Counted from the stretch's first letter, positions 36,301 through 44,959 are shown. The stretch is DNA of 64,000 bases from Cellvibrio sp. 79 (GCA_003056245.1 MVDH01000003.1:1715240-1779239); one strand, 5' to 3'. Made by a program: numbers and translations. Notes: a model not told the origin generated them from the letters alone.

Positions 36301-37125
36301 AATAAAAAATACGAATTCAGTGTCGCGCGTTTGTTTCCGCCCGCTAAACCATTTCTGGTGGAAAAATCCGAGCCTGTGCGTTTGACGGCAACGGCCTTGC
36401 CGGCATTGGAAAAAGATTCCCCACCCAATGATGTGGTTTATCCCTATCAGTCCCCCAAACAAACAATTGCGGCGGGACCGGCGTTAATTGCGTTAAATGA
36501 ATTGAATCTCGTTGGCGGGCATTTTTCGCTGTTGGCTGATGTGTATACACGTAGCTCCCATCCGCTGGCAGGCCAATTAAGCGCAGTGCGTTTGGTCATT
36601 AGTGAAATTGAGGATTCTGCCGGTAATTTACATTCAGTTAATCATCAAATGCCAATTGCGATGGAGCACATGGGTGGCGGTTGGGTAAATGGCAAATATG
36701 AACCTGATCCCGCGCGTCCCTGGTTGCGTGGACAAATAGAAATGCGCGAGCGCCCGCTGGAGCAGGGTGATGCCGTCGCCTTGTGGGGCAAGATGGTATT
36801 TTTAGCCACTGAAGATCCAATCTCAATCAAAGTGCCGTTCCAGTTTGGTATGCAGTGGAATAGCAACGAAGGTGTTTTAAAATTGCGCCGCTGGGAAGCG
36901 GGTCGTTTGGTATTTGATGTGGAAGGAAACTTTCCGGATCTGATGGCGGTAAAGGCATTGGATGACACCGGCACAGTCGTTAGCCAGCCGGCAGAGTTGC
37001 GCACCAGTTTTGGCAAAAATACTATCGAGCTGGATGTAAAACAAATTCCCGAAACGATCGAATTTAATCTCGCACGCACGCAAAAGCCAAAAGAGTTTCC
37101 GGTGGAGATTCGTGTGTTGCAATAA
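33355..37125 (+). CDS. Large membrane protein with long low-complexity region, unknown
   Basis: A 1256-residue protein starting at GTG with AGGAG seven bases upstream. Residues 1-75 form a small domain (YKLTYKGQFVDGFDTDQVVG, NLAQLLNLKP) resembling the N-terminal module seen before some DUF805 proteins. Residues about 145-195 are a VNG/ANG/NGK-rich low-complexity stretch, then an Ala/Lys/Glu-rich region to about 385. One membrane helix (FVWGMLVILLAIIVTAGTIL, about 388-408) places the last 850 residues in the periplasm, where beta-rich segments predominate. I recognise no family for that part. It lies between PilZ and deacetylase genes and ends 21 bases before the latter. Confidence 0.7.
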   Translation: MYKLTYKGQFVDGFDTDQVVGNLAQLLNLKPKAVRLAFLSERPSVIKMLDSPSEVERWCAAFQEAGVYLDVVGVDSPDASSISDQIELELELHQLDFTDDEPDERLYLIRKAPAMDAAEPQTFANQPLATRPIADYPVNENQPSGAKAATTNGSPANSHAVNGHDAKGKTVNGKQANGSAVNGSHQNGKTNGTHTSIVTGTAEPIDVSAAAKAKKSAPAAKAPEVKASVAEIPLTEVKETAVHNLSVAQIDALAAQQLVDEPVAEQITETVQAETATDAKKTAAQQAATKQASVKKVAAQSAAVENVSSASEDAPVAKVSPGQQFVEQPSPVDEALDERQREELFDEENLDIPQVDDEWLTEEELALREAQLAEDVDDELHEDVNFHKSHFVWGMLVILLAIIVTAGTILWLKRSSWTPVSVAPQELKINDAIASSSLFGLLHADVDRLQLLSPTTDVFAHFAEPKPGFWDGLTKAGIDVRQQVNDAWLGVYGQNGQSKSLWVLQGNFPADAWREWLKKNYIIDSDSPEGLIFSTMDEYTCEKSPVLSASISNNQIALGAPELVAAFNGRLQAGAAAERNLETWTKGYNNQMISAVLFQPGQLPEGSAAMALGKLSLAAEPIQGIYLGLEPKSFPPAVEFNAIIASNDQQFIADASNKLIAATSVAKTTIATDWPETLPFYERMKIAHDTNQVRASLNMDEQALTSLHLWSSSLLSRAFGVDNAAPVVDGERLETNPAQFVTLPSSELPPFATAKHFNEAFIAQTSSGPFGIGIRTVEQTDQGVEINLDVNAFNLPNLGKESDSVALRITDIVDHQDQSLIPASTGCAGGIKQPSNVNLVYQGNAMENGQAVSFTGLQGAKKIILPAGIALTSVGAVKGVITQQLPVDVERVNLNGPLAGKTIDTQGVQIRFLSSGPSRLYFQVSGNTAALLQVNALNEDGKPLASINAMRGNNFYDAGKTISIDYQGKIAAAEIIVASKLENKKYEFSVARLFPPAKPFLVEKSEPVRLTATALPALEKDSPPNDVVYPYQSPKQTIAAGPALIALNELNLVGGHFSLLADVYTRSSHPLAGQLSAVRLVISEIEDSAGNLHSVNHQMPIAMEHMGGGWVNGKYEPDPARPWLRGQIEMRERPLEQGDAVALWGKMVFLATEDPISIKVPFQFGMQWNSNEGVLKLRRWEAGRLVFDVEGNFPDLMAVKALDDTGTVVSQPAELRTSFGKNTIELDVKQIPETIEFNLARTQKPKEFPVEIRVLQ

Positions 37126-37146
37126 TGTGGGGATGATGTACTTGCT

Positions 37147-38211
37147 GTGAAATGTATTCGCTGGTTTTTGTTGCTACTCGTTATTTGTTCAATTCCTTCC
37201 CGCGCGGCAGTGGTGTTGCTCTACCATCATGTGAGTAACACCACACCGAAATCCACCAGCATTAATCCTGAGGCATTTGAAGCCCAGATGGATTACCTGG
37301 AAAAAAATCAATTCAATGTAGTCCCCTTACCTGAACTAGTAGAAAAGTTGCGTAAGGGCACCCCGCTCCCTGATAAAACCGTTGCCATCAGTTTTGATGA
37401 TTCCTATGCGAGCGTTTATGAGTCTGCTTATCCGCGTTTAAAAAGGCGTGGGTGGCCTTTTACTTTTTTTGTAAACACGGATTCCGTCAGCACAGCAAAA
37501 TTATTTGTCAGCTGGGACCAGTTACGTGAGATGGCAAAAAACGGCGTCACTATCGCTAATCACACCAGCACACATATTCATTTGCCGCGCAAGAATGAAG
37601 GCGAAAGTTCGAGTGATTATCGCCAGCGAATTCAAAACGATATTGAACGTGCCCAGCAAAAAATTAAACAGGAAATTGGATCGGCGCAGATGATACTTGC
37701 CTATCCTTTTGGTGAGTACGATGTTGATGTCCAACGCATTGCAAAAAAATTAGGTTACATCGCGTTCGGCCAGCAATCCGGTGCGCTTTACGAACAAGGC
37801 GATTTGCAAGCGGTGCCGCGTTTTCCTTTTGGCGGCAGCTTCACTGAACTTGATGATTTCATCATGAAAGTTAACACCAAACCTATGCCAACCAGCGCAG
37901 TACAATTTTATGAAAATAAAAATAAGGAGCTGCAAAGCCTAATCGTTAAGTCCGGCGATAAGCCGTGGTTGGTCTTAACGTTAACTGATGAGAGTTTGCT
38001 TAAAAAAGTGAATTGTTTTGCCACCGGTCAGGGCCCGATTACGGTTGAAGTTATTGATCAGCAATTATGGGTGCAAGCAAAGCAACCGTTAAATACGGGG
38101 CGAACCCGCTACAATTGCACAGCGTATGCCGGTGAAAAAGGTCGCTTTTATTGGTACACCCAGCAGTGGCTTGCGACTGATAAAAATGGTAAGTGGACAT
38201 ATAAGGATTAA
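37147..38211 (+). CDS. Periplasmic polysaccharide deacetylase (NodB family, CE4)
   Basis: A 354-residue exported protein with signal peptide (residues 1-21). The NodB domain shows VVLLYHHV (start), SFDDSY (metal-binding Asp pair; the usual TFDDG is changed to SFDDS) and NHTSTHIHL (HxxxH metal site), as in PgaB-type de-N-acetylases. A 120-residue C-terminal region follows that I cannot assign. GTG start. It lies 21 bases after the 1256-residue protein gene, suggesting one transcript, and ends before a strong terminator. Likely substrate is an N-acetylated polymer or peptidoglycan; this is inferred from family only. Confidence 0.82.
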   Translation: MKCIRWFLLLLVICSIPSRAAVVLLYHHVSNTTPKSTSINPEAFEAQMDYLEKNQFNVVPLPELVEKLRKGTPLPDKTVAISFDDSYASVYESAYPRLKRRGWPFTFFVNTDSVSTAKLFVSWDQLREMAKNGVTIANHTSTHIHLPRKNEGESSSDYRQRIQNDIERAQQKIKQEIGSAQMILAYPFGEYDVDVQRIAKKLGYIAFGQQSGALYEQGDLQAVPRFPFGGSFTELDDFIMKVNTKPMPTSAVQFYENKNKELQSLIVKSGDKPWLVLTLTDESLLKKVNCFATGQGPITVEVIDQQLWVQAKQPLNTGRTRYNCTAYAGEKGRFYWYTQQWLATDKNGKWTYKD

Positions 38212-38250
38212 TCGAAAATATTCTCCATTAATGGTTTTGAAATAAATAGC

Positions 38251-38280
38251 AAAAACGGAATCCAACTGGATTCCGTTTTT
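38251..38280. terminator. Bidirectional terminator
   Basis: AAAAACGGAATCC-AACT-GGATTCCGTTTTT, perfect 13-bp stem with A-run and T-run ends; serves the deacetylase and the convergent DUF1552 gene. Confidence 0.92.
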
Positions 38281-38313
38281 TATCGATAGTTGTTACTCAA
38301 ATTACTATTTAAT

Positions 38314-39558
38314 TTACACGACTACACCTGCAATTGGCCCTGCTGTGCTATAGGCGGGAATTTTTCCGTAAAGGCCCACAGCTTGCGCCACCGTATCCAG
38401 CACCTGGGTATGTAATGGCGCGGTAACGACTTGTCCCCGACGAATTGAACTGCCGCCCCCGGCGAACATAAAGGGCGCGTTGTAGCCGGAATTTTCGTTG
38501 GTGTTACCCATGTTGGTCACTTGCACAACCAATGTTGAATCCAGTAGCGGTGCGCCGTTGATATCGGTCGTTGTTTTTAGTTGCTGGATCAAATAAGTAA
38601 GCCGCTGGCTAAAGTAAGCGCGGTAAGCAATATATTCGCGCATGGTGCCGAAGGCGTTTGCCGCTGCGGCGTAAGTGAAATTAAAACCGGGTACGATAAA
38701 ATCTTCCTGATCACTTCCCATTAGCAAAGTCACTACGCGCGTTAAACCGCATTTGATGGCGGTTACGGCATTGCCGGTTTGCAACTCCCACAAACGAGTA
38801 AAGTGTTGCCCGTCATTAGGGTTAAGGCTTTCAGCGGGCCAGGCTTGTTGCTGTAAATCGCACCCGGGAGCATAACCACCCGCAGGGATCTCTGCTTGCA
38901 ATTGGGTTATTGCATCCTGGTTCGATTGCAGGCGCACGCTGGCAAAACTACCCAGCTGTTGCTGCAGTTGTTGCACGGCTTTTAAATTAATTTCCAACTG
39001 CTTATGTTGTTGTTGCAGTGCAGGATTATTTGATGCTTGCACATTGCGTAGAACTTCAAAGACTTGCGCCGGGTCTTTAATGACCGGTGTTCTGGTCCAA
39101 TTATTCACCGCGGAAATAGAAGTGTCGGCCGATACAACACCCAGTTGAATCGATGAAAAGGGGGTATTGCTTCCGAGCACATCGCCCAGTGCCAGATCGA
39201 TAGTTTTAGGCGCTTTGGTTAAACCGCCCAAGGCGTTTTGTGGAAGACCATGACCTGCAAAACCGTCCATGTCCGTCCGCGAAAAAAATACACATTCCTG
39301 CTTCACCGGTTCCAGCGGCGCAGAACTTGGCCCTAATTCCAATGTTGCTGTTGGTGTAAAGGTATTGGGTGGTGCACCCCCGGGAATAAAAACAAAAATA
39401 ACATTTTTTACTGATGTTGCCGCACTCACTGCACTGCTCAAACCAGCGCCTGCGCTTAATAAGCCGGCATTTATCAAGGGGGCAGAAGCAGCTCCACCGG
39501 CCATCATTTTTAATAATTGACGACGATTATTTTTTTCAAATTTTTCTTGGGTTTTCAT
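38314..39558 (-). CDS. Tat-exported DUF1552-family protein
   Basis: A 414-residue protein with a twin-arginine signal (RRQLLKMMAGG, Arg12-Arg13, hydrophobic Ala-rich core to about residue 46), so it is probably folded, perhaps with cofactor, before export. The mature part has VIFVFIPGGAPPN, CVFFSRTDMDGFAGHG, LLMGSDQEDFIVPG and TLVVQVTNMGNT, resembling the DUF1552/DUF1501 sulfatase-like proteins that accompany DUF1592 proteins in Planctomycetes and other bacteria. AAGGAAGG precedes the ATG. It lies 40 bases downstream of the CBM2-DUF1592 gene, almost certainly cotranscribed. Enzymatic activity is not known. Confidence 0.8.
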   Translation of the reverse strand: MKTQEKFEKNNRRQLLKMMAGGAASAPLINAGLLSAGAGLSSAVSAATSVKNVIFVFIPGGAPPNTFTPTATLELGPSSAPLEPVKQECVFFSRTDMDGFAGHGLPQNALGGLTKAPKTIDLALGDVLGSNTPFSSIQLGVVSADTSISAVNNWTRTPVIKDPAQVFEVLRNVQASNNPALQQQHKQLEINLKAVQQLQQQLGSFASVRLQSNQDAITQLQAEIPAGGYAPGCDLQQQAWPAESLNPNDGQHFTRLWELQTGNAVTAIKCGLTRVVTLLMGSDQEDFIVPGFNFTYAAAANAFGTMREYIAYRAYFSQRLTYLIQQLKTTTDINGAPLLDSTLVVQVTNMGNTNENSGYNAPFMFAGGGSSIRRGQVVTAPLHTQVLDTVAQAVGLYGKIPAYSTAGPIAGVVV

Positions 39559-39598
39559 AATTAAAACCTTCCTTAAGTCACAAATGTGAATGTGAAAA

Positions 39599-41788
39599 TT
39601 ATTGGCTGCGATCTTTGCGATAACGTGCGGCGGATAAGCTGCCGATGCGTTTCAGCATGGCGCGCGCGCTCATGCCATTGCTGGTCATCGCATAATCGAG
39701 TCGATCTTTTTCACAGGCATAATCCGCTTGTTCCGCGGCAGACAAGGTCACTGCACCGGCTTTGGCTGGGTCAAATGTTTTTGTTCCGGTACCAAAGGCC
39801 GCGCGGAAATTGTGTTCTACAAAGCAATAGCGAACTGCATCCAATGGTGCGAGTTTTTGCGCGAGGTCTTCAGCATTCGTAAAGGTGATGGTGGTGCCAT
39901 CGGAAACGCTAGTGATGCCGGTAAATACGCCAGCGGAATTGATCGGGTTGTTGTATTGATCCTGCGTGCGTTTGCGGCTGCCTGCATCCAGGTTTTGATA
40001 GGCGTAGCCCACTTGCCAGAATGGATTAGCGCGCAGGTTTTGTGCGTCGAGCGTGGCGGGGCCGTAAGCATCCTGACAGAGCAGGCGATTGCGAATTGCC
40101 AGCGCGACATTCGCGGGGGCAGGCTCCGTCAATGAACTTTTGCTGGCAACAAATGCACCGCTGGTTAATAAACCACCCTGGCGTAGATAACTCGGGAAAT
40201 TGGTTTTAGCGAATTTATCCTGCGTCACCGTAACGTTGCCCAAGCCATAATAATTAATCAGGGTTTCGTTCACTATGCCGTAATTATTTACCAGCAACTT
40301 GCTGAATGGTCCCGCTTCGTCCAACACAATATGATTGAAATATCCTTGCAGTTCCTCACGCATGGATTTATCAACCGTTGTGTTAAATCCAAACAGCGAA
40401 ACCGGATATAAACCGGGCCCATTGGTCTCTGTACCTAACCATTGTTCTGCGAATTTACCCAGATGATTCCGCGTGCTGGTTTTATTCAACAGGCGATCTA
40501 CCTGCTTTTCAATTTGCGCATCACTGGCAAGCGTCCCATTTTTTGCGGCGTCCAGTAATTCGGCGTCGGGCGTGCTACCGGTATAGGTAAATGCCAGGAA
40601 CGACGCAAGCTCATACGGTGTTAATACATATGCGTCGTTGTCGATAGTCTGTGAGGGCAACGAGGCAGCATTGTTCCCAGCACGAATGTCGTTTACCGCT
40701 ATGCCCGTTTCCTGGCGATATAAAAACTGCGGTGATGTCAGTGCTGTGCCCAGGGCCACGCCTAATGCAGCGGTTATTTGTTCGCTGGTGTTCGCACTGG
40801 CAAACAATTCACGGTATTGCTGGATTTCCAGATCGGTTGCAGGCCGACGGAAAATACGTGTTAGGCTTTGGGTGGTAAATTGGATTGCACATTGTTCGGC
40901 AGCTAAACCGGAGCAATTGAGCAATGTGCTGAAATTGTTTGTTGCGGCTTTATTGACGACATTGTTTGCTAACTTGCTCAAACCACCCAGCACAAATTTG
41001 TCAACAGTTTCTTGCGTATTGTTAGCGAACCCGTTGATGCGCGAGTCTGCCAATAACAAATCCACACTGCGTGCAGGCAAATCGGTTTCTATATTTACAC
41101 CGATTAAATCACGAATACTGTTAACGTATTCTTCGCGCGTGAGCACGCGCAATAAACGCGGGCCATAGGTCAAATTGTTGCCATTACAATTTGCCAGGAC
41201 AGGCGTTGATGACGAACTGGATGAACTGCTTGATGAGCTCTTTGAGCTAAATGAAATCAGGCTGCTGCTTGATGAGCGGATTGAGCTGCTCGATGAAATA
41301 ATTGAGCTTGATGATGACAACACCGAACTGGAGGAGCTGATAATACTGCTCGAACTTTTGCTACTGGAACTCTTGCTGCTGGAAACACTGGAGGATATTT
41401 TTCCAACACACTTCATGCCATCCAAATAAAATTCCACCGGTTTTACCAGCGTGCTTCCGCTTGGGTAGCCAATGTTAAATCCGAAATTTATTGTTTGATT
41501 GGTATTGATGGCGCCATTCCAGCCGGCATTTTTTACACGAACTGCTTGACCTGTCTGGCCATAAGTACCATTCCACAATTGGGAAATTTTTTCCGCATTG
41601 GAAAAGTTCCAGGCTAATTCCCACGTGGTTTTTGGTGCGCCGAGATTGGTGATGTCAACACTCAATGTTGCACCACTGCCCCAGTTACTATTAATTGTGT
41701 ATTTCACATCGCATTGCGCCTGCACATTGATGGTGTAAGTCATCAATATGCCTGCTGCGGATAAAAGGGATACGCTTTTTAACTTCAC
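39599..41788 (-). CDS. CBM2 - polySer linker - DUF1587/1592/1588/1585 protein
   Basis: A 729-residue secreted protein starting at GTG (AAGGAG upstream). Signal peptide 1-24; residues 26-127 are a CBM2 cellulose-binding module with flanking Cys and Trp-rich strands (TTWELAWNF, NAGWNGAIN, NFGFNIGYP). A linker of runs of Ser (about 131-196) follows. Then come DUF1587 (LTREEYVNSIRDLIGVNIET), DUF1592, DUF1588 (YLRQGGLLTSGAFVASKS, RLLCQDAYG) and DUF1585 (EHNFRAAFGTGT) in family order. No CxxCH heme motif is present. Fusion of this Planctomycete-type module to CBM2 points to action on cellulose or plant cell wall; reaction unknown. Upstream of the DUF1552 gene. Confidence 0.85.
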   Translation of the reverse strand: MKLKSVSLLSAAGILMTYTINVQAQCDVKYTINSNWGSGATLSVDITNLGAPKTTWELAWNFSNAEKISQLWNGTYGQTGQAVRVKNAGWNGAINTNQTINFGFNIGYPSGSTLVKPVEFYLDGMKCVGKISSSVSSSKSSSSKSSSSIISSSSSVLSSSSSIISSSSSIRSSSSSLISFSSKSSSSSSSSSSSTPVLANCNGNNLTYGPRLLRVLTREEYVNSIRDLIGVNIETDLPARSVDLLLADSRINGFANNTQETVDKFVLGGLSKLANNVVNKAATNNFSTLLNCSGLAAEQCAIQFTTQSLTRIFRRPATDLEIQQYRELFASANTSEQITAALGVALGTALTSPQFLYRQETGIAVNDIRAGNNAASLPSQTIDNDAYVLTPYELASFLAFTYTGSTPDAELLDAAKNGTLASDAQIEKQVDRLLNKTSTRNHLGKFAEQWLGTETNGPGLYPVSLFGFNTTVDKSMREELQGYFNHIVLDEAGPFSKLLVNNYGIVNETLINYYGLGNVTVTQDKFAKTNFPSYLRQGGLLTSGAFVASKSSLTEPAPANVALAIRNRLLCQDAYGPATLDAQNLRANPFWQVGYAYQNLDAGSRKRTQDQYNNPINSAGVFTGITSVSDGTTITFTNAEDLAQKLAPLDAVRYCFVEHNFRAAFGTGTKTFDPAKAGAVTLSAAEQADYACEKDRLDYAMTSNGMSARAMLKRIGSLSAARYRKDRSQ

Positions 41789-42156
41789 AATTGAACTCCT
41801 TTTTTACAGCATTTGGATAATCGTAAATGAACTGCTATTCGCCAGATGAAGCAGGCTGGTCATTGCGTGTATTCACACCAACGAAGAACAGGATTTAATG
41901 GTTGATAGGACTGTCTGGTTATATAAGTGAATTTGTGACTTGGGTCTTATATTTTAAAAGTTATTATTTTTCTTGTTACGGGAAAAATTAAAAAACAAAA
42001 AATCACTTAAGCAGTGAAGTTTGCAGGTTGGATTTTTTTACAGGTGGAAAAAATATCGCTCGAATCAGTGTATTTATTTTATTTTTTGCGCAAAAAATAT
42101 TGAATTGTTTATAAGGCGGATAGGAATTGCTGTCAACTATTCTGATCGCAAAATAG
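41789..42156. other. Upstream region of the CBM2-DUF1592 operon
   Basis: AT-rich, no gene recognised. Contains AAGTGAATTTGTGACTT near 41930, with a related AAGTCACAAAT in the gap between the two DUF genes (about 39572-39582), a possible shared operator. Promoter for the minus-strand operon must lie here. Confidence 0.35.
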
Positions 42157-42190
42157 AAAAGGCCGCGCTCAATGTGAGGGCGGCCTTTTT
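42157..42190 (-). terminator. Terminator of the Ig-like lipoprotein operon
   Basis: AAAAGGCCGC (42157-42166) pairs with GCGGCCTTTT (42180-42189) across a 13-base loop; the minus strand ends in a T-rich run after the stem. Confidence 0.8.
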
Positions 42191-42225
42191 GTCAAATGAA
42201 TCAACCGTTAAATAATAGAAGGAAA

Positions 42226-43536
42226 TTAATTGCGGTTAATAGTAACGTCAATGGTATCCGAAAGTGGGGAACCGTTTGATCCATTGATAACCACACCGTT
42301 GCTATCCTGTACTTCCGCTTTCACATAAATTGTAGAGGCGACGTTGAGATCCAGATCACCATCGATTTCCAATTGACCTGGTGTAGTGTCGGAAAAAGAA
42401 ATTTTATCTTCCTTATCATCAGGAATGACATTATTGGTATCGTCATAATCCCAGACGACTTTGGAGGCGTAATTTTCATTTTTGGTGTTGTCGGGATAAG
42501 TAGCTACTACTTTTAGCTTCAAGCTACTGCCTTCGGTCACCGATAAATTAGTGGTGTTACTACCGCTACTGCTTTGGATTTGAATTGAGGTTGCCTGGCG
42601 CTCTTTTATTGTTAACGCCAGCGAGCCACTGGCGCCACCACAATCGCCTTTGAGTGTTACAGTCGCTCCACTCGCAGTGCCTTCTTTGGCGGTAATTTGT
42701 GTTCCTTCAATTTTCAAATGTTTAGCCGGGTCAGCGGAGAGTGTTGAATTATCGGTAATGTCAATGGGATTGTTAGCATCGCCATAAATACCTTTTACCG
42801 TTACTGTCGCGGTTTCGTCATCGCGCATTTCGGCATTTTTGTCGGTAGATACGGTAATTTTGGTCAGCGCTTCATTGATAGTAAACGTAAATGCTTCCGA
42901 TACAACTTCCTTCCCGGTGTTATCCACACCACTGGCAACGACTTTCACACTACCATTATTTTTAGTGCTAAGAATTCCTTTGGTGGCATCTTTAAAGCTG
43001 GCAATGGTCCCGCCTTCAGTGACTTTCCAGTTGGTATCGTAGGGGAGGGTTTTTCCATTGTCGAATTTGGCTAATGCAGTGAAGGTTGAGTTTTTACACT
43101 CATCTACCGATGAGGCAGCATTTTGTACCGTGATACTTTGCAGATTCGCATCGGAGACATTGATTTCCTGGGGGGCCGCAGCAATGCCTGCGTATGTCGC
43201 AGTCAGCGTGAAATTTCCCGCTTTGTGTGCCGCTTTGAAATAGCCATCTTTAATTTCACCTAAAGTGGGATCGCTAATTTTCCAGGTGGCTTTTCGGGTT
43301 AAATCAATTTTGTTGCCTTGCTCATCAGTACCAATCAATTCAAATTGATAATAACTTTTGTAGTGAACATATTGTTCGTTTGCTGCGATGGCAACTTTGG
43401 TAACCGTATTTTTAGCGGCATCAACGGTTTGCGCAACACGTGCACTGTCGCCGTCACCACCACCGCAACCGGTTAATGAAATAATTCCCAGGCTTGCGAT
43501 CAACGCCAATGACAAATGAATTCCATTAGAACGCAT
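42226..43536 (-). CDS. Ig-like (BID2-type) repeat lipoprotein
   Basis: A 436-residue lipoprotein: signal with lipobox SLTGC (Cys about 24) followed by GGGDGDS. The mature part contains four or so bacterial Ig-like repeats with the usual pattern (ANEQYVHYKSYYQFELIGTD, ATWKISDPTLGEIKDG; TNWKVTEGG; VVWDYDD; LKVVATYPDNTKN), as in adhesins and surface proteins. GGGAG precedes ATG 43536; an upstream in-frame ATG lies inside the previous gene. It overlaps the barrel-protein gene by 11 bases, implying translational coupling and joint function at the cell surface. Confidence 0.78.
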   Translation of the reverse strand: MRSNGIHLSLALIASLGIISLTGCGGGDGDSARVAQTVDAAKNTVTKVAIAANEQYVHYKSYYQFELIGTDEQGNKIDLTRKATWKISDPTLGEIKDGYFKAAHKAGNFTLTATYAGIAAAPQEINVSDANLQSITVQNAASSVDECKNSTFTALAKFDNGKTLPYDTNWKVTEGGTIASFKDATKGILSTKNNGSVKVVASGVDNTGKEVVSEAFTFTINEALTKITVSTDKNAEMRDDETATVTVKGIYGDANNPIDITDNSTLSADPAKHLKIEGTQITAKEGTASGATVTLKGDCGGASGSLALTIKERQATSIQIQSSSGSNTTNLSVTEGSSLKLKVVATYPDNTKNENYASKVVWDYDDTNNVIPDDKEDKISFSDTTPGQLEIDGDLDLNVASTIYVKAEVQDSNGVVINGSNGSPLSDTIDVTINRN

Positions 43537-44086
43537 AGGTAACTCCCAGGCCGCAGCCATCTACTCGTAAATCATCATCTTTATAAGAGCGCACGCAATC
43601 CAGGCTCCAATACAGCGGTTTGTTTTCCAGAATGGGATCTTGCAATGAAAAACCGTAACTAAAACCGGAAAAGGTATCACTGTAGGGCGCGCCCAAACGC
43701 GGCAGGTGAGTTTCAATTTCGGTTGAGGCATAGCCCAGCAGAATACTGATTTTCAGATCACCCTCTTCATACTCGGGGTTGGTGAGCGTTACGTAAGCGG
43801 CGGTTTGCTCGGTAACTTCCATGGTGACACCGTGTTTGTCGTCATTGCTCATGGGCACGCCAACCACACCCTGAAGACCTATGCCATCAAGCAGGCCATC
43901 ATCAAACTCCAAACCGCCTTTAAATAAAAACACGGTCGGTGAGAAGCGTTCGCCTCCCGCTTTAATCATGGTGTAAGTAGCTTGGCCGGAGACGTGGAAG
44001 TCCAGTGGGATTTCCGCCTTGGCGCCGATACTGGCGAAGGCGCCGATGAGCAGCGCACTGAGCGGTTTAACCAGTCGTTTACACAT
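43526..44086 (-). CDS. Small outer-membrane barrel-like protein
   Basis: A 186-residue exported protein with signal peptide (residues 1-23, cleavage after AKA). The mature sequence alternates in strands (FHVSGQATYTMIK, PTVFLFKGGLEFDDGLL, GIGLQGVVGVPM, GDLKISILLGYA, GFSYGFSLQ) and ends in Phe (GLGVTYAF), the typical C-terminal signature of outer-membrane beta barrels. AAGGAAT precedes ATG 44086. Its stop overlaps the Ig-like lipoprotein start. An 8-strand barrel, or a periplasmic surface-display partner for the lipoprotein, is plausible; function unknown. Confidence 0.68.
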   Translation of the reverse strand: MCKRLVKPLSALLIGAFASIGAKAEIPLDFHVSGQATYTMIKAGGERFSPTVFLFKGGLEFDDGLLDGIGLQGVVGVPMSNDDKHGVTMEVTEQTAAYVTLTNPEYEEGDLKISILLGYASTEIETHLPRLGAPYSDTFSGFSYGFSLQDPILENKPLYWSLDCVRSYKDDDLRVDGCGLGVTYAF

Positions 44087-44164
44087 AAGGATTCCTTGCT
44101 GTGTGATCAATGTTATTAGTCAGAAGTTATTTCTTTTCGTTTTATTTAAATCGTTGGCTTGTGG

Positions 44165-44959
44165 TTATTCGAGGTTATTGCCGCGAATAACAGTGCGCAA
44201 TTCATGGATATAAGCGTTGCCACGCCCGGAATATTTACCTAATTCCGCCACCATGGCAACACCGGTAAAGGCTTGCGGCTGGTCGCGCAGTTGGGCGCGC
44301 AATTGCCGCCAGGCGCGATAGGCGTTGTGGGTATTAATGTTGTTGAAGTATGCCGTAAGCGATTCTTCAACATTGTTAAATTTTTTAACCTCATGTTTGG
44401 CGCGTGCTGAACGCTTGCCGGGCACTATGCCGCAGCCCGGTTTATAACACCAATGGCCAAACAAATTATGGGCTTCTTCCGCAAAACGCGAGGTCCCCCA
44501 GCCGGATTCCACTGCGGCTTGTGCCAGTACCATGGAGGACGGAATGCTATCTACCCGCAGTAGCAAAATATCAACCGCTTTGTCATCCTCGGGGTAGGTC
44601 TCATAAGTTACATGGAATTTCTCACGCAGCTTTTCCAGGTTGCGCTTGTTTACGCCGCTGATGGTTTGCGAGTTATCCCATTCGGCTTTGATTTTTAATA
44701 AACGTTCACGGGATTTTAATAATTTTGCATTTTTTTCATCCACCAGCGGGCGCAACATGGCAAGGAATTGTTCCTTGCGCTCAGGTGTCTGGTTGATGGC
44801 GGCAAAATCGGGCAGCAAGGTGCTGCTGGTGAGTTCATCGTCGTCCATAAAAACGTGATGGATTGGAATGCTCATTAAACCCAACACCATGATCAATGTA
44901 GCGATAGGAAATGCCAGTAGTAAAAGGCCAAGAAACCACTGTGAAGCTTGCTTGTTCAT
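44165..44959 (-). CDS. Bax-like peptidoglycan glucosaminidase, membrane-anchored
   Basis: A 264-residue protein with one N-terminal helix (WFLGLLLLAFPIATLIMVLG) and a glucosaminidase (PF01832-type) domain at about residues 120-255. The key segment SSMVLAQAAVESGWGTSRFA includes the catalytic Glu, followed by HNLFGHWCYKPGCGIVPG and a YFNNINTHNAYRAWR substrate segment, as in E. coli Bax. It would cleave the glycan strand of peptidoglycan in the periplasm. Alternative start at 44974 (TTG). It may be in a transcript with the barrel/Ig genes downstream. Confidence 0.85.
   Translation of the reverse strand: MNKQASQWFLGLLLLAFPIATLIMVLGLMSIPIHHVFMDDDELTSSTLLPDFAAINQTPERKEQFLAMLRPLVDEKNAKLLKSRERLLKIKAEWDNSQTISGVNKRNLEKLREKFHVTYETYPEDDKAVDILLLRVDSIPSSMVLAQAAVESGWGTSRFAEEAHNLFGHWCYKPGCGIVPGKRSARAKHEVKKFNNVEESLTAYFNNINTHNAYRAWRQLRAQLRDQPQAFTGVAMVAELGKYSGRGNAYIHELRTVIRGNNLE

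Noticed and set aside
39599..41788. Cytochrome function for the CBM2-DUF1592 protein
   Set aside because: I looked for CxxCH heme-binding motifs and found none, so a c-type cytochrome reading is not supported.
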